A stretch of 64,000 nt of DNA from Syntrophales bacterium (GTDB lineage Bacteria; Desulfobacterota; Syntrophia; Syntrophales; PHBD01), in the NCBI GenBank assembly GCA_035363115.1, contig DAOSEM010000006.1:62001-126000 (forward strand). The letters run 5' to 3'. This document shows, one piece after another, positions 1-8,666 of this stretch. Both the position numbers and the translations under genes were made by a program. How positions within the stretch are numbered: position 1 is the stretch's first letter; each line of letters begins with the position of its first letter. The notes beneath the pieces are model-generated. The model was given only the letters and a program-made list of their open reading frames with translations, had not been told where the DNA came from and made no database searches.

Positions 1-54
1 CGGTCCTGCGGGTCTGTCCGCTTCATCCCTTCAACCGAGGAGGAACATGATTCC

Positions 55-1359
55 ATGGTAAAATTGTTTGTTCTCGACACGAACGTGCTGCTCCACAACC
101 CGGGATCCCTCTTTTCCTTCGAGGACAATGAGGTCGTCATCCCCATCGCGGTCATCGAGGAGATCGACAACCAGAAGCGCAGGCAGGATGAAATCGGGCG
201 CAACGCCCGCGTCGTGTCCCAGGAGCTTGACAAAATGCGCGGGTCGGGATGCCTTTCCACAGGCATTCCGCTTCCCCGGGGAGGACGGCTGCGCATCGAA
301 CTCAACCACCAGGAATGCTGCGAAGAATTCCCACCCGGTTTCGACCCCCGCAAGACGGACAACCGGATTCTTTCCGTGGCCTGGAGCCTGAACCGGGACT
401 TCCCGGGGCGGGTCTTCCTGGTCTCGAAGGACCTCAACCTGCGCGTCAAATCCGACGTCCTGGGCATCCCGGCCCAGGATTTCTACGGCGACAAGATCAA
501 CTACCATGAGCTCTATACGGGATGGGGCATGGCGGATGTGACGTCGGAAGAGCTCGATACCTTCTTCCGGGAAGGACACCTCGAAATGAACGGCCGCGGT
601 CCCGGCCGGCCCAACCAGTTCTTCGTGCTGAAAGACCCCGTCTCCCCTTCCCGGTCGGCGCTGTCGCGCTTTTTCCGCGGAGAGCTGCGGCCGCTGGTCC
701 ACGGGGAAAGCACGAACCAGGGCATCAAGGCGCGCAACAAGGAACAGCGGTTCGCCCTGGAGCTGCTGCTCAACGACCAGGTCCGGGTGGCGACCCTCGT
801 GGGACTCGCCGGAACGGGAAAGACGCTCCTGGCCATCGCCGTCGGCCTTGAGAAGGTCATGGAACAGAAGGCCTATGCGCGCCTGCTGATCACCCGTCCC
901 GTCATTCCGCTCGGCAACGACCTGGGATTTCTCCCGGGCTCCAAGGAAGAGAAGCTCAGGCCCTGGATGCAGCCCATCTACGACAACCTGGAGTTCATCT
1001 TCAGCAACAACCAGGAGCCGCACCGGATCATCGAGCACATCATGGACCGCGGCCTCCTCGAGATGGAGGCCCTGGCCTATATCCGGGGGCGGAGCATCCC
1101 CAGGCAGTTCATCATCTGCGACGAAGCGCAGAACCTGACCCCGCACATGATCAAAACGCTGATCACCCGTGTGGGCGAAGGCACGAAGATCGTCTTCACG
1201 GGCGACCCGGAACAGATCGACCACCCCTATCTCGACTCCAGCAGCAACGGCCTGAGTTATCTCGTGGAGCACTTAAAGGACGAGGAGATCGCCGGCCATG
1301 TCACCCTCGTCAAGGGGGAGCGCTCCCAGGTGGCGGAGATGGGGGCACGGCTCCTGTAG
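55..1359 (+). CDS. PIN-PhoH family ATPase (PhoH/YlaK type)
   Basis: A 434-residue protein with two domains. Residues 1-140 form a PIN-type ribonuclease fold (VLDTNVLLHNP with the first acidic residue, then an EEID segment and a later SKD). Residues about 220-434 form a PhoH ATPase: Walker A GLAGTGKT at about 250-257 and Walker B IICDEAQ at about 353-359, followed by the FTGDPEQID segment. PIN-PhoH proteins are thought to be ATP-dependent RNA helicase/ribonucleases; that role is family knowledge, not visible here. GAGGAGG lies 11 bases before the chosen ATG, a slightly long spacing. The gene converges with the phosphonate operon. The PhoH name is historical, and no Pho box is visible in the short upstream stretch. 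Confidence 0.93.
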   Translation: MVKLFVLDTNVLLHNPGSLFSFEDNEVVIPIAVIEEIDNQKRRQDEIGRNARVVSQELDKMRGSGCLSTGIPLPRGGRLRIELNHQECCEEFPPGFDPRKTDNRILSVAWSLNRDFPGRVFLVSKDLNLRVKSDVLGIPAQDFYGDKINYHELYTGWGMADVTSEELDTFFREGHLEMNGRGPGRPNQFFVLKDPVSPSRSALSRFFRGELRPLVHGESTNQGIKARNKEQRFALELLLNDQVRVATLVGLAGTGKTLLAIAVGLEKVMEQKAYARLLITRPVIPLGNDLGFLPGSKEEKLRPWMQPIYDNLEFIFSNNQEPHRIIEHIMDRGLLEMEALAYIRGRSIPRQFIICDEAQNLTPHMIKTLITRVGEGTKIVFTGDPEQIDHPYLDSSSNGLSYLVEHLKDEEIAGHVTLVKGERSQVAEMGARLL

Positions 1360-1503
1360 GGGAGGCGGCAGGGGACGGGAGGAGGGAAACGCCCGGCGGG
1401 CCGTGTCCGGAACCTGTGCCGCCGGCCGTCCGCGGAACCCGAACCGGCTTGGGGAGTTCCAGCCTCGCCCCCGGCGGCCCGACGACGCCGCTCCGGAGTC
1501 CGG

Positions 1504-2427
1504 TCATGCGCACAGGTTTTGCAGGATTGCCTTCAGGTTGTCCACGGACTCTCCCGTGTATTCGAAATAGCGGCTTCGCAGCTCCGAGATCAGGAGGCCG
1601 TCGTACGAGCCGGCAAAGGTCTTCAGGATCGCCTCGAAGGGGATTCCGCCCCAGCCCACGGGCATATGGAGGTCGCCGCGTCCGAAGGGGACGAGATGGG
1701 TCTGCTGCTTTTCCGTGTAGTAGACGGGATGGCCGAAATTGTCGTGGATGTGCACGTGGCCGATGAATTCCCGGATCGCCGCCGTCTCTTCGACGGGATC
1801 GAAACCGTAGTGCGCCGCCGCCAGGAAGAGATGGCCGACGTCCAGGGTGATGCGGACATTCGGCCTGGCGACGCGGACGACCTGATCCAGGAGCACCCGG
1901 GGCTGCTCGGCGTAGCAGTACGGGGAATGGTACAGGTAGGGCCGCGCGTTCTCGATGCAGATGCAGACGGCGGGAAATTCGTCGGCGAGATCCCGGAGGG
2001 TCCGGGCCTCCCGTTCGAGCAGATCCCGTCTTTCCTCCTCCGACAGCATCCGGCAGCCGGGAATGGCGAACTGCTCCTCGGACACGTACCGGCCGGCATG
2101 ATAGACCGCCACACCGGCGCCGATCTCCGAGGCAAACTCCAGGCTGGACCGGAACACCCGTTCATGGAGATCCCGGTTGTCTTCGTCCATCAGGTTGAGC
2201 GGATTGGGCGTGTGAACGCTGTATGCAAACCCGTAATCCCATAGGATTGCCTTCATTTCCTCGAGCCGCCCGCGATGGAGGCGCCCGTGAACGACGGCGT
2301 CAAGTCCGTGAACGGGCAACTCCACCGCCTCCAGCCCCAGAGCGGCAAATTCGTCGAGGTCGCGGCGGAGCTTCTCCGGTTGCCCGTCGACCCGAATCTC
2401 GTCAATCTTGCTTCCCGTTTCAAGCAT
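1504..2427 (-). CDS. Sugar phosphate isomerase/epimerase-like TIM barrel at the end of the phn operon
   Basis: A 307-residue protein of the AP endonuclease 2 / xylose isomerase-like TIM-barrel family. Metal-binding positions typical of the fold are visible in order: CIENARPY (Glu), TLDVGHLF (Asp, His), GHVHIHDN (His) and LISELRSR (Glu). It starts inside the 3' end of phnM (8-base overlap) and is the last gene of the phosphonate operon, so it is almost certainly co-transcribed with it. The operon lacks phnP and phnN, the steps after the C-P lyase in E. coli. A metal-dependent hydrolase or isomerase acting on phosphoribosyl cyclic phosphate or ribose phosphates would fit here. That substrate is inference only; the fold assignment is firm. 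Confidence 0.85.
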   Translation of the reverse strand: MLETGSKIDEIRVDGQPEKLRRDLDEFAALGLEAVELPVHGLDAVVHGRLHRGRLEEMKAILWDYGFAYSVHTPNPLNLMDEDNRDLHERVFRSSLEFASEIGAGVAVYHAGRYVSEEQFAIPGCRMLSEEERRDLLEREARTLRDLADEFPAVCICIENARPYLYHSPYCYAEQPRVLLDQVVRVARPNVRITLDVGHLFLAAAHYGFDPVEETAAIREFIGHVHIHDNFGHPVYYTEKQQTHLVPFGRGDLHMPVGWGGIPFEAILKTFAGSYDGLLISELRSRYFEYTGESVDNLKAILQNLCA

Positions 2428-3577
2428 GTCGGAAAATCTCCCTTCCCCCGATGTATGTCTTTTGGACGCGGTGAATCCCGCCGTCGTTCCGGACCAGGAC
2501 CAGGTCCGCCGCCTTGCCCTCCTCGAGCGAACCCGTCTCGCCGGCGATCCCGAGGGACCGCGCCGGCAGAAGGCTGGCCATGTTCACGGCCCGGTGCAGG
2601 GGAAGGATGCCCAGTCCGTCCAGCATGAAGACGGCGTGCAGTATGCTCATGGGCGCGTAGTCGGAGCAGAGGATGTCGCCGCAGCCCTCCATGATCGCGT
2701 CCCGGGCGCTCAGGTTCCGCGCCTGGGAATTGCCCCGGACGATGTTGGGCGCCCCCAGGCAGACGTAGAGGCCCTTCTCGCGGGCGGCGCGGAGGGCATC
2801 GAGATTGACGGGAAACTCGGTAATCCCGATGCCCTGTTCACAGAGCCACTCGATTTTGTCCCGGCAGTCGTCGTCGTGGGAGGCCATCGGAACGCCGAAC
2901 CGGCGGCAGGACTGGACGATCCGCTCGATGTTCGCCTTCACGTGGCTGCGGGCCTTCCGCTTGCGGTCGATGATGGCGCGGATCTCCTCGTCCGTCTTTC
3001 CGTAGACGGCCTGATAGTAATTCCGGAAAGACACCACTTCGCGAAACTGCCCCTGTCCCGGCGAATGGTCCATGAGGGACAGGAGCTGGATCTTCCCGTT
3101 CTCCAGCAGCGACTCCAGTTCCGGCATCGCCGCGCCGTCGGTGATCTCGAACCGGGCATGGACCCGGGTCCGAACATGAAGCCGCTCCGCCCGATCCCGG
3201 ATCGTCGAGATGATGCCGGCGGCCATGCGGTTGGACCGGACCCCGATCTCGTCCTCTGCGAAGGAGATGGAATGGTAGATCGTCGTCACCCCGCAGGCGG
3301 CCAGCTTCTTGTCGAGCTCGTACAGGACGATGTCCAGGGGGAAGAAGGCGTTGGGCCGGGGCTCGATGTCCTTTTCCAGCGCGTCGCTGTGCATGTCGAT
3401 CAGACCCGGCAGCAGCCAGCTGCCGTCTGCGTCGATGCGCGCTCCTCCGTTGCCGATGAATCCGTCGCGGATCTTATAGAGTCGTCCCTGGCGGATGGAA
3501 GCGGAGGCGCCGTCCAGGGTTCCCTCCGGCGTTACGATGCGGGCGTTTTCAATGATGAAATCGACCGGTTCTTTCAT
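2420..3577 (-). CDS. phnM: PhnM, alpha-D-ribose 1-methylphosphonate 5-triphosphate diphosphatase
   Basis: A 385-residue amidohydrolase-fold enzyme; E. coli PhnM has 378 residues. In the C-P lyase pathway it removes pyrophosphate from ribose 1-alkylphosphonate 5-triphosphate. Family motifs are visible in order: LLPGLIDMHSD, LMDHSPGQGQF, ASHDDD, GAPNIVRGNS and ILCSDYAP. The start is the ATG that overlaps the phnL stop by four bases; upstream in-frame codons run into phnL and look unlike PhnM. It overlaps the downstream TIM-barrel gene by eight bases, so translation of the three genes is probably coupled. Cytoplasmic. Confidence 0.95.
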   Translation of the reverse strand: MKEPVDFIIENARIVTPEGTLDGASASIRQGRLYKIRDGFIGNGGARIDADGSWLLPGLIDMHSDALEKDIEPRPNAFFPLDIVLYELDKKLAACGVTTIYHSISFAEDEIGVRSNRMAAGIISTIRDRAERLHVRTRVHARFEITDGAAMPELESLLENGKIQLLSLMDHSPGQGQFREVVSFRNYYQAVYGKTDEEIRAIIDRKRKARSHVKANIERIVQSCRRFGVPMASHDDDCRDKIEWLCEQGIGITEFPVNLDALRAAREKGLYVCLGAPNIVRGNSQARNLSARDAIMEGCGDILCSDYAPMSILHAVFMLDGLGILPLHRAVNMASLLPARSLGIAGETGSLEEGKAADLVLVRNDGGIHRVQKTYIGGREIFRHA

Positions 3578-4362
3578 TTTCCGCCCTTTCCATTGCCGAG
3601 GTCGAGGACCCGATCGGCGACGGCATTCATGGAGGATCGGTCGTGGAAGACGCCGACCATGGCGGTTCCCTTCCCTTTCAGCTCCTTCAGCAGTTCGATG
3701 ACGACCGTCCGGGAACGCCGGTCCAGCGACGCCGTGGGCTCGTCGAGCAGAAGCAGCCTGGGCTCCCAGATGACGGCCCGGGCAATGTTGATCCGCTGCT
3801 GCTCCCCCCCGCTGAATGTGGCCGGATAGGCGTCGTGGAGCTCCGCGGGAATGGACAGCCGCTCCAGCAGAACCGAGGCCCGGCGCCGGGCCTCTCCGGC
3901 GTCTTTCCCCAGATTGAGCAGAGGCTCGGCGACGACGTCTACGGCGGCGACCCGCGGGACGACCCGGAGAAACTGGGAAACGTACCCCATCTCGCGGCTG
4001 CGGATCCGGAGCAGGGTCTGTTCGCACCCGCCGGCCAGATTGACCCGTCCGTGGCGGTCGGAGGCGAACCACACGTCGCCCGACGTGGGCAGGTAGGTCC
4101 CGTAGATGCACTTGAGAACGGAGCTCTTTCCCGACCCGCTTCGGCCGGCCAGGCCGAGAAACTCCCCCGGCGACAGCCGGAAAGACACGCCGCCGAATCC
4201 GTCGATGACCTTCCCGCCGAGAATGTGGAGCATAAACGTCTTGGACAGGTTGACGACTTCCAGCATTCTCAGGACGCCTTCTGAACCGGACGTCAAAGCC
4301 GGAGCGGCGGGCCGGGGATCCCTCCCTCCCGCCGGGGCCTCTTCCTTTTCCGGGCGCTTCAT
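3574..4362 (-). CDS. phnL: PhnL, ABC-type ATPase subunit of the C-P lyase system
   Basis: A 262-residue ABC ATPase. Walker A GRSGSGKSS is near residues 73-81, with YVSQFLRVVPR (Q-loop region), the signature FSGGEQQRINIAR, Walker B LLLDEPTASLD and the switch His in VGVFHDRSS. The QFLRVVPR segment is a PhnL hallmark. The ATG chosen has GAAAGGCGG just before it. It gives an N-terminal extension of about 32 residues, rich in Pro, Glu and Ala, before the family's usual start (MLEVVNLSKTF, whose ATG is at 4266). PhnL is needed with PhnG/H/I to couple phosphonate to ATP ribose; it is cytoplasmic, not a transporter. It follows phnK by 14 bases. Confidence 0.93.
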   Translation of the reverse strand: MKRPEKEEAPAGGRDPRPAAPALTSGSEGVLRMLEVVNLSKTFMLHILGGKVIDGFGGVSFRLSPGEFLGLAGRSGSGKSSVLKCIYGTYLPTSGDVWFASDRHGRVNLAGGCEQTLLRIRSREMGYVSQFLRVVPRVAAVDVVAEPLLNLGKDAGEARRRASVLLERLSIPAELHDAYPATFSGGEQQRINIARAVIWEPRLLLLDEPTASLDRRSRTVVIELLKELKGKGTAMVGVFHDRSSMNAVADRVLDLGNGKGGK

Positions 4363-4376
4363 GGATCCGCCTTTCT

Positions 4377-5213
4377 TCAAAGCTGTGAGCTGACCAGCAG
4401 CTGCGTGTATCCGTGCTGCGGGTCCTCGAAGATCCGGTCCGTCAGGCCCGATTCGACGACCCGCCCGTAACGCATGACCAGGGTGCGCTGGCACAGGAGG
4501 CGGATCACGCCCAGATCGTGGGACACCACGATCATGGCGATGCCGAGCTCCCGCTGAAGGCTGCGGATCAGGTCCAGGACGCGGGCCTGCACGGACAAGT
4601 CAAGGCCCGTCGTCACCTCGTCCAGCAGCAGCACCTGAGGGCTGTTGGACAGCGCCTTGGCGATCTGCACGCGCTGTTGCATCCCGCCGCTGAAGTTCGC
4701 CGGCGGCTCGTCCATCCGCTCCAGGGGTATTTCCGTGCGTGCCAGCAGGTCCGCGGCGCGTCCGCGGATCTTCGAGATGCTCCGCCAGCCCGCGGCCAGG
4801 AGCTTTTCGGCGATGTTGCCGCCGGAGCTGACCTGCATCCGGAGGCCCAGATAGGGATTCTGGTAGACGATCCCCATGTGGCGGCTCCGGACCTGACGCC
4901 GGTGGAACGGGCTCTGCCGCAGAAGGTTTCCCGCCGCGGCGTCCTGTCCGTTGTGCAGATAGATCTCCCCGGCCGTCGCCTCGTACTCGAAATGGATGAG
5001 CCGGACCAGGGTGCTCTTGCCTGAACCGCTCTCCCCCACGATGCCCAGCACCTCGCCGGGATGGATCTCCAGGGAGACGTTGCAGCAGCCCACGACGGCT
5101 CCGCAGCGGGAACAGCGGTTCCCCTCGTCCGCGGAAACGCCCCCGGGCAGGCAGTGCCCGCAGCCGTCCCCGAACAGCTTCGTAAGCCCGCGCACCTCGA
5201 GCAGCGGCTTCAT
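4377..5213 (-). CDS. phnK: PhnK, ABC-type ATPase of the C-P lyase complex, with a Cys-rich insert
   Basis: A 278-residue ABC ATPase: Walker A GESGSGKST, signature FSGGMQQRVQIAK, Walker B LLLDEVTTGLD and the end motif YTQLLVSS shared with E. coli PhnK. PhnK docks on the PhnGHIJ core. Compared with E. coli PhnK, an insert lies between the first beta strand and Walker A. It carries Cys18, Cys21, Cys34 and Cys37 (CxxC-x12-CxxC) plus adjacent Cys43-Cys44, looking like a zinc ribbon or metal cluster site. The ATG overlaps the phnJ stop by four bases. Confidence 0.94.
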   Translation of the reverse strand: MKPLLEVRGLTKLFGDGCGHCLPGGVSADEGNRCSRCGAVVGCCNVSLEIHPGEVLGIVGESGSGKSTLVRLIHFEYEATAGEIYLHNGQDAAAGNLLRQSPFHRRQVRSRHMGIVYQNPYLGLRMQVSSGGNIAEKLLAAGWRSISKIRGRAADLLARTEIPLERMDEPPANFSGGMQQRVQIAKALSNSPQVLLLDEVTTGLDLSVQARVLDLIRSLQRELGIAMIVVSHDLGVIRLLCQRTLVMRYGRVVESGLTDRIFEDPQHGYTQLLVSSQL

Positions 5214-6091
5214 CGCCGGCACCTCTTGTCGCAATAGCCCGTATCGGAGCAGAAATAGAGGCGTTTTCCCGAGATGTCGTCGATGATCTCGTCGAGGTAC
5301 GTGTCCGTGGCACCGCACCGCTCGCAGGCCTTCCCGCGGAAGTCCTCGACCCGGAACCGGTAGTCCTCGAATTCCAGGGGCTCGACGGGCGTATGGGGCG
5401 GAACGGCGTAGATCCGCTTTTCGCGGCCCGCCCCGAAGAGAAACAGCGTCTCGGCCATGTGGAGCTTGGGGATGTCCCAGCGGGGAATCGGGCTCGGGTC
5501 CATGACGTAGTGGCCGTTCACCGTGACGGGATAGCGGTAGCCGATAGTGATCTCGTCGAACTTCACGATGTCCTCGTACAGGAAGAGCCACATGCGGCTG
5601 TAGTCCGCCTCGGCATGCATGCGCCGCGTCACCGCTTCCGACGGCTCCACCTCGCGCAGCGCCTCGGGATAGGGGACCTGGAGCACCAGGATCTGGTCTT
5701 CCGTCATGGGCTCCTCGGGAATGCGGTGGCGCGTCTGGATGAGGGTCGCCTCGCGGGCGTCCGTCGTCGTCTTCACGCCCGTCACGGTGTTGACGAAGCG
5801 CTTGATGTTGACGGCGTTCACGCTCCCGTCGCAGCCCTGGTCGATGACCTTGAGCACGTCCTCCGGGAGGATGATGGACAGCGTCACCTGGAGGCCGCCG
5901 GTCCCCCAGCCCCGGGCCACCGGTAGCTCCCTCGAGGCGAAGGGCACCTGGTAGCCTGGGATGGCGACGGCTTTGAGGATCTTCCGCCGGACCTCCCGTT
6001 TCGACACATCGTCGAGAAAGGCGAAATTGTAGTCGAGACGGCCCCGGCGGCCGCTCCTGCTGTTAACGCTGATCCACTCGCCGAGATTCAT
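5210..6091 (-). CDS. phnJ: PhnJ, carbon-phosphorus lyase (radical SAM, 4Fe-4S)
   Basis: A 293-residue catalytic subunit that breaks the C-P bond of 5-phosphoribose 1-alkylphosphonate by radical SAM chemistry. The C-terminal cysteines are Cys256, Cys259, Cys281 and Cys287. Their spacing (+3, +25, +31) matches E. coli Cys241, Cys244, Cys266 and Cys272, the last being the thiyl-radical cysteine. An extra Cys291 follows. The glycine segment IPGYQVPFASRE, which holds the glycyl-radical candidate, is present. The start overlaps phnI by 29 bases, so translation is likely coupled. The enzyme is expected to need low oxygen, which suits an anaerobe. Confidence 0.97.
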   Translation of the reverse strand: MNLGEWISVNSRSGRRGRLDYNFAFLDDVSKREVRRKILKAVAIPGYQVPFASRELPVARGWGTGGLQVTLSIILPEDVLKVIDQGCDGSVNAVNIKRFVNTVTGVKTTTDAREATLIQTRHRIPEEPMTEDQILVLQVPYPEALREVEPSEAVTRRMHAEADYSRMWLFLYEDIVKFDEITIGYRYPVTVNGHYVMDPSPIPRWDIPKLHMAETLFLFGAGREKRIYAVPPHTPVEPLEFEDYRFRVEDFRGKACERCGATDTYLDEIIDDISGKRLYFCSDTGYCDKRCRR

Positions 6092-7163
6092 GGATTTCCT
6101 TCGCTCTCCGAAGACGGTCCAGGTCCGACTGGAAGTCCACGTAATGGGGAAGCTTCCAGTGATTGCAGAAGCCCATGGATTCGATCCCGTCGATGTGGGA
6201 CAGCACGAACTCGCCGTCCTCCGACGGGGACGCTCCGCCTCCGGCCTGGATAGACCGGTCCAGGATGGCCATGGAGATGGCCTTGACCTCGTTGTGGCCG
6301 AAGCAGAGGCCGTATCCGATAGTGAAGCGGGGCCCGTCCGTCTTCTCCGTGAACCGGGCCAGGATCTCCGCCTCCGTCACCATCACCTCCCCGGCCGTGT
6401 ACGGCTCTCCGCTGACGGGATGCCGGACGCAGAGCGGCATGTACCCCACGCGAAGCTCCCCGATGGTCGGATGAATGTTCCCGTAGCCGCGCATGTTGGA
6501 GTAGGCCAACAGGAGCAGGCCCCCCGTCTCCCCGCGCGCCATCGCCTGCAGGGCGGCGCTCCGGGGCACGGGGAAGAGGAGCGAGTCTTTCGTCACGTCG
6601 CAGGGCGTTTTGTCCCTGGCGGACCGATTTGCCTCGGCAATCAGGTTCTCCCTGCGCAGGATCTCGATCACCTTCGGAAACTCCTCCGGCAGGGGCTCCG
6701 CCGATTTCGCGCCGCCCAAGATCTCGTTGACGAGCTTCATCCGGTGGATCTTCGACCGCTCGCCCGTTTCAAAATTCAGGAGCCTCAGGGTGTAGTCGTT
6801 CGTCGGGCCCAGGATCTGGCCGCCCGGGACGTCCTTGAAGGCCGCCGAGATCCTTCGGACGACCCGCATCCGGCTGGAGGGCCGGGCGATCGAATAGCCC
6901 AGGCGCGGCTGCGTGGTCCGGTAGGCCCTCAGGAGAAAAGCCGCCTCCAGGGTGTCCCCCGCGGCCTGCCGGATGGCCATGGCGGCCAGCTCCGGGGCAT
7001 AGAGGGACCCTTCTCCCATGACGCGGTCGACGAGCAGGAAGAGCTGGTCCCGGATCTGTTCGATGCTCAGGGGCGCCGCGTCCCCTTTCAGGCCCTCGAA
7101 AAGAAAGGCCCGGCAGGCGTTTTCGATGGCCTCGGCGCCGCCTTTAACCGCAACGTATCCCAT
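6063..7163 (-). CDS. phnI: PhnI, nucleosidase subunit of the C-P lyase core
   Basis: A 366-residue protein (E. coli 354). PhnI releases adenine and joins methylphosphonate to ribose triphosphate with PhnG, H and L. The N-terminus MGYVAVKGG and the segments RISAAFKDVPGGQILGP, HPTIGELRVGY and TIGYGLCFGHNE are typical of the family. GGAGAG precedes the ATG by five bases. The gene lies two bases after phnH and runs into phnJ. Confidence 0.95.
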   Translation of the reverse strand: MGYVAVKGGAEAIENACRAFLFEGLKGDAAPLSIEQIRDQLFLLVDRVMGEGSLYAPELAAMAIRQAAGDTLEAAFLLRAYRTTQPRLGYSIARPSSRMRVVRRISAAFKDVPGGQILGPTNDYTLRLLNFETGERSKIHRMKLVNEILGGAKSAEPLPEEFPKVIEILRRENLIAEANRSARDKTPCDVTKDSLLFPVPRSAALQAMARGETGGLLLLAYSNMRGYGNIHPTIGELRVGYMPLCVRHPVSGEPYTAGEVMVTEAEILARFTEKTDGPRFTIGYGLCFGHNEVKAISMAILDRSIQAGGGASPSEDGEFVLSHIDGIESMGFCNHWKLPHYVDFQSDLDRLRRAKEIHESRRVDQR

Positions 7164-7164
7164 A

Positions 7165-7761
7165 TCAACTCTCCATCATCAGGATGTCCGTGGACCGCGG
7201 AATGCCCAGGATACGGCCCGCATCGTCGACAAAAACGGCGTCCACACCGAGGGGAAAATCGGCGTTCGCTTCCCTCAGCCAGTCGAGCTCGCGGGCGGCC
7301 AGTCCCCGGATGGCTCCCAGCATCAGTTCATCCCGAATGCCCGGTCCTTTCAGGATCGCCCGGGATCTTGCCCTGTCGGTGGAGACCAGCGAACGAACAC
7401 GGAAGACAATGGTGGCGGACGCATCGGGGTATTGCAGCGTCCCCCGCTTCGCCCGGAGGACCTCTCCCCGGCTTTCGCCGTCGGCAACGATGACGAAGTC
7501 CGCCTGGCCGACGTCCGCCACGCGGCACTGCGTCCGTTCCGTGATCCGCGCCGGCAGTCTCTCAGCCTCCCCGCCCCCGATGACGGCAATGCTGACCTCG
7601 TGATCGAGCAGGCTCTCCAGAAGCAGAAGCAGCACTCCCCAGGGCTTGCGAAGGGCCGGCGGCGACACCGGCAGCGTGCAGATCCGTCCCGGCCGGCTCA
7701 TGGCCTGAAGAATCTGCCGGAAGACCCGCTGCGCCGTTATTTCGTCGCTTGAGATCCGCAT
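7165..7761 (-). CDS. phnH: PhnH, C-P lyase core subunit
   Basis: A 198-residue protein (E. coli 194). The motif VFRQILQAMSRPGRI near the N-terminus and PCRVADV-like and RRGTLQYPD-like segments are those of PhnH, which resembles PLP-enzyme folds but has lost that activity and acts as a structural partner of PhnG-I-J. AAAAGGA lies just before the ATG. It begins one base after phnG and ends one base before phnI. Confidence 0.93.
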   Translation of the reverse strand: MRISSDEITAQRVFRQILQAMSRPGRICTLPVSPPALRKPWGVLLLLLESLLDHEVSIAVIGGGEAERLPARITERTQCRVADVGQADFVIVADGESRGEVLRAKRGTLQYPDASATIVFRVRSLVSTDRARSRAILKGPGIRDELMLGAIRGLAARELDWLREANADFPLGVDAVFVDDAGRILGIPRSTDILMMES

Positions 7762-7762
7762 C

Positions 7763-8203
7763 TCAGGTCCTTTTCATCGTCTCGAAATCCACCCGCGTCC
7801 GGGCGATCAGGGAACTCTCCCTCTTCCGCCGGGTCTCCTGTTTCCTGGCCTCCATGTTCAGGAAGCGGTTCAGCCGCTCCCGGAGGGCATTGTTCGAAGA
7901 TGCCAGGACGGCATCCACCGAAGCCCGGGCCATCGCCCGCTCGGCGTCGTCGCCGATCACCATTCCATAACCGCGGCAGCCTGCGTATTCCACTTCGACC
8001 TCCGTGACAAAGACCTCGCCCAGGTAAAACTCATCCTCGGAGGAATCCAGGGCCGCCATCATCACCAGGCCCGTCCGGGGACCGCGCACAATGGAGATTT
8101 CCTCGGCCGGAACCAGGCCGAGGAGCTTCCGGACGGCCCGCACGGACATCTGCATGATGCACTCCGGAAGAGGTTTTCCCGGGGCAGCCGGTGTCTGTTT
8201 CAT
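7763..8203 (-). CDS. phnG: PhnG, C-P lyase core subunit
   Basis: A 146-residue protein (E. coli 150), first of the six contiguous C-P lyase genes. Segments such as GPRTGLVMMAALDS, FYLGEVFVTEVEVE and CRGYGMVIGDD (the last a family hallmark) support the call. PhnG, with PhnH and PhnI, makes up the core complex that PhnJ joins. The start overlaps the stop of the upstream acetyltransferase gene by four bases, so the two are translationally coupled. Confidence 0.92.
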   Translation of the reverse strand: MKQTPAAPGKPLPECIMQMSVRAVRKLLGLVPAEEISIVRGPRTGLVMMAALDSSEDEFYLGEVFVTEVEVEYAGCRGYGMVIGDDAERAMARASVDAVLASSNNALRERLNRFLNMEARKQETRRKRESSLIARTRVDFETMKRT

Positions 8204-8664
8204 GTCACGTCCACTTCAAAGCTCAAGCCGTGTTCGCGGAATCCCAGCGAGCGGTAGAACCGGTGGGCATCCACGCGGCGGCGATTGCTCGAGAGCACCA
8301 TCTTGTAGCAATGCTTCTCCCGGCAGCGGTTCATGGCGAAGCGCATCATCTCCCTCCCGATCCCCCTTCCTCTCCAGCCTTCGAGAACCACGACGTCCTC
8401 CACGACACCTGACGGCGCCCCGAGGTGGCCCAGGTTGTCCATGACGAGCAGAGCAAAGGCGCCGAGGACCTCTCCCTCCAGGACGGCCAGGTAAAGCCGG
8501 TAGTCCGGATAGCTGCGCATCCGTTCGAAGAGCCGGCGCGCAGCGTCGGCATCGAGCACGCGCCCGTTGTCCAGGCCGAGCCCGGCGAAAAGCGGCAGGA
8601 CGCGGGGCAGGTCGGCTTCCCCGGCCTCCCGGATCATGAGATTCCGGATGATTCCCTCGTCCAC
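8200..8664 (-). CDS. GNAT N-acetyltransferase in the phn operon, PhnO-like
   Basis: A 154-residue GNAT protein. The acetyl-CoA loop is visible as GWRGRGIGREMMR, preceded by VVEDVVVLEG, and the C-terminal DAHRFYRSLGF matches the DAHRFY segment of E. coli PhnO, an aminoalkylphosphonate N-acetyltransferase. The GTG start follows AAGGAGG and lies just past the phnE stop; an ATG nine codons later (8637) is the alternative. It sits between transporter and lyase genes. I infer that it acetylates aminophosphonates so that C-P lyase can use them. The phnO symbol is withheld because overall similarity is modest. Confidence 0.85.
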   Translation of the reverse strand: MDEGIIRNLMIREAGEADLPRVLPLFAGLGLDNGRVLDADAARRLFERMRSYPDYRLYLAVLEGEVLGAFALLVMDNLGHLGAPSGVVEDVVVLEGWRGRGIGREMMRFAMNRCREKHCYKMVLSSNRRRVDAHRFYRSLGFREHGLSFEVDVT

Positions 8665-8666
8665 GG

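Noticed and set aside
55..1359. PhoH as a Pho-regulon member because it lies beside phosphate genes.
   Set aside because: No Pho box is visible upstream, and the family name does not show phosphate control.
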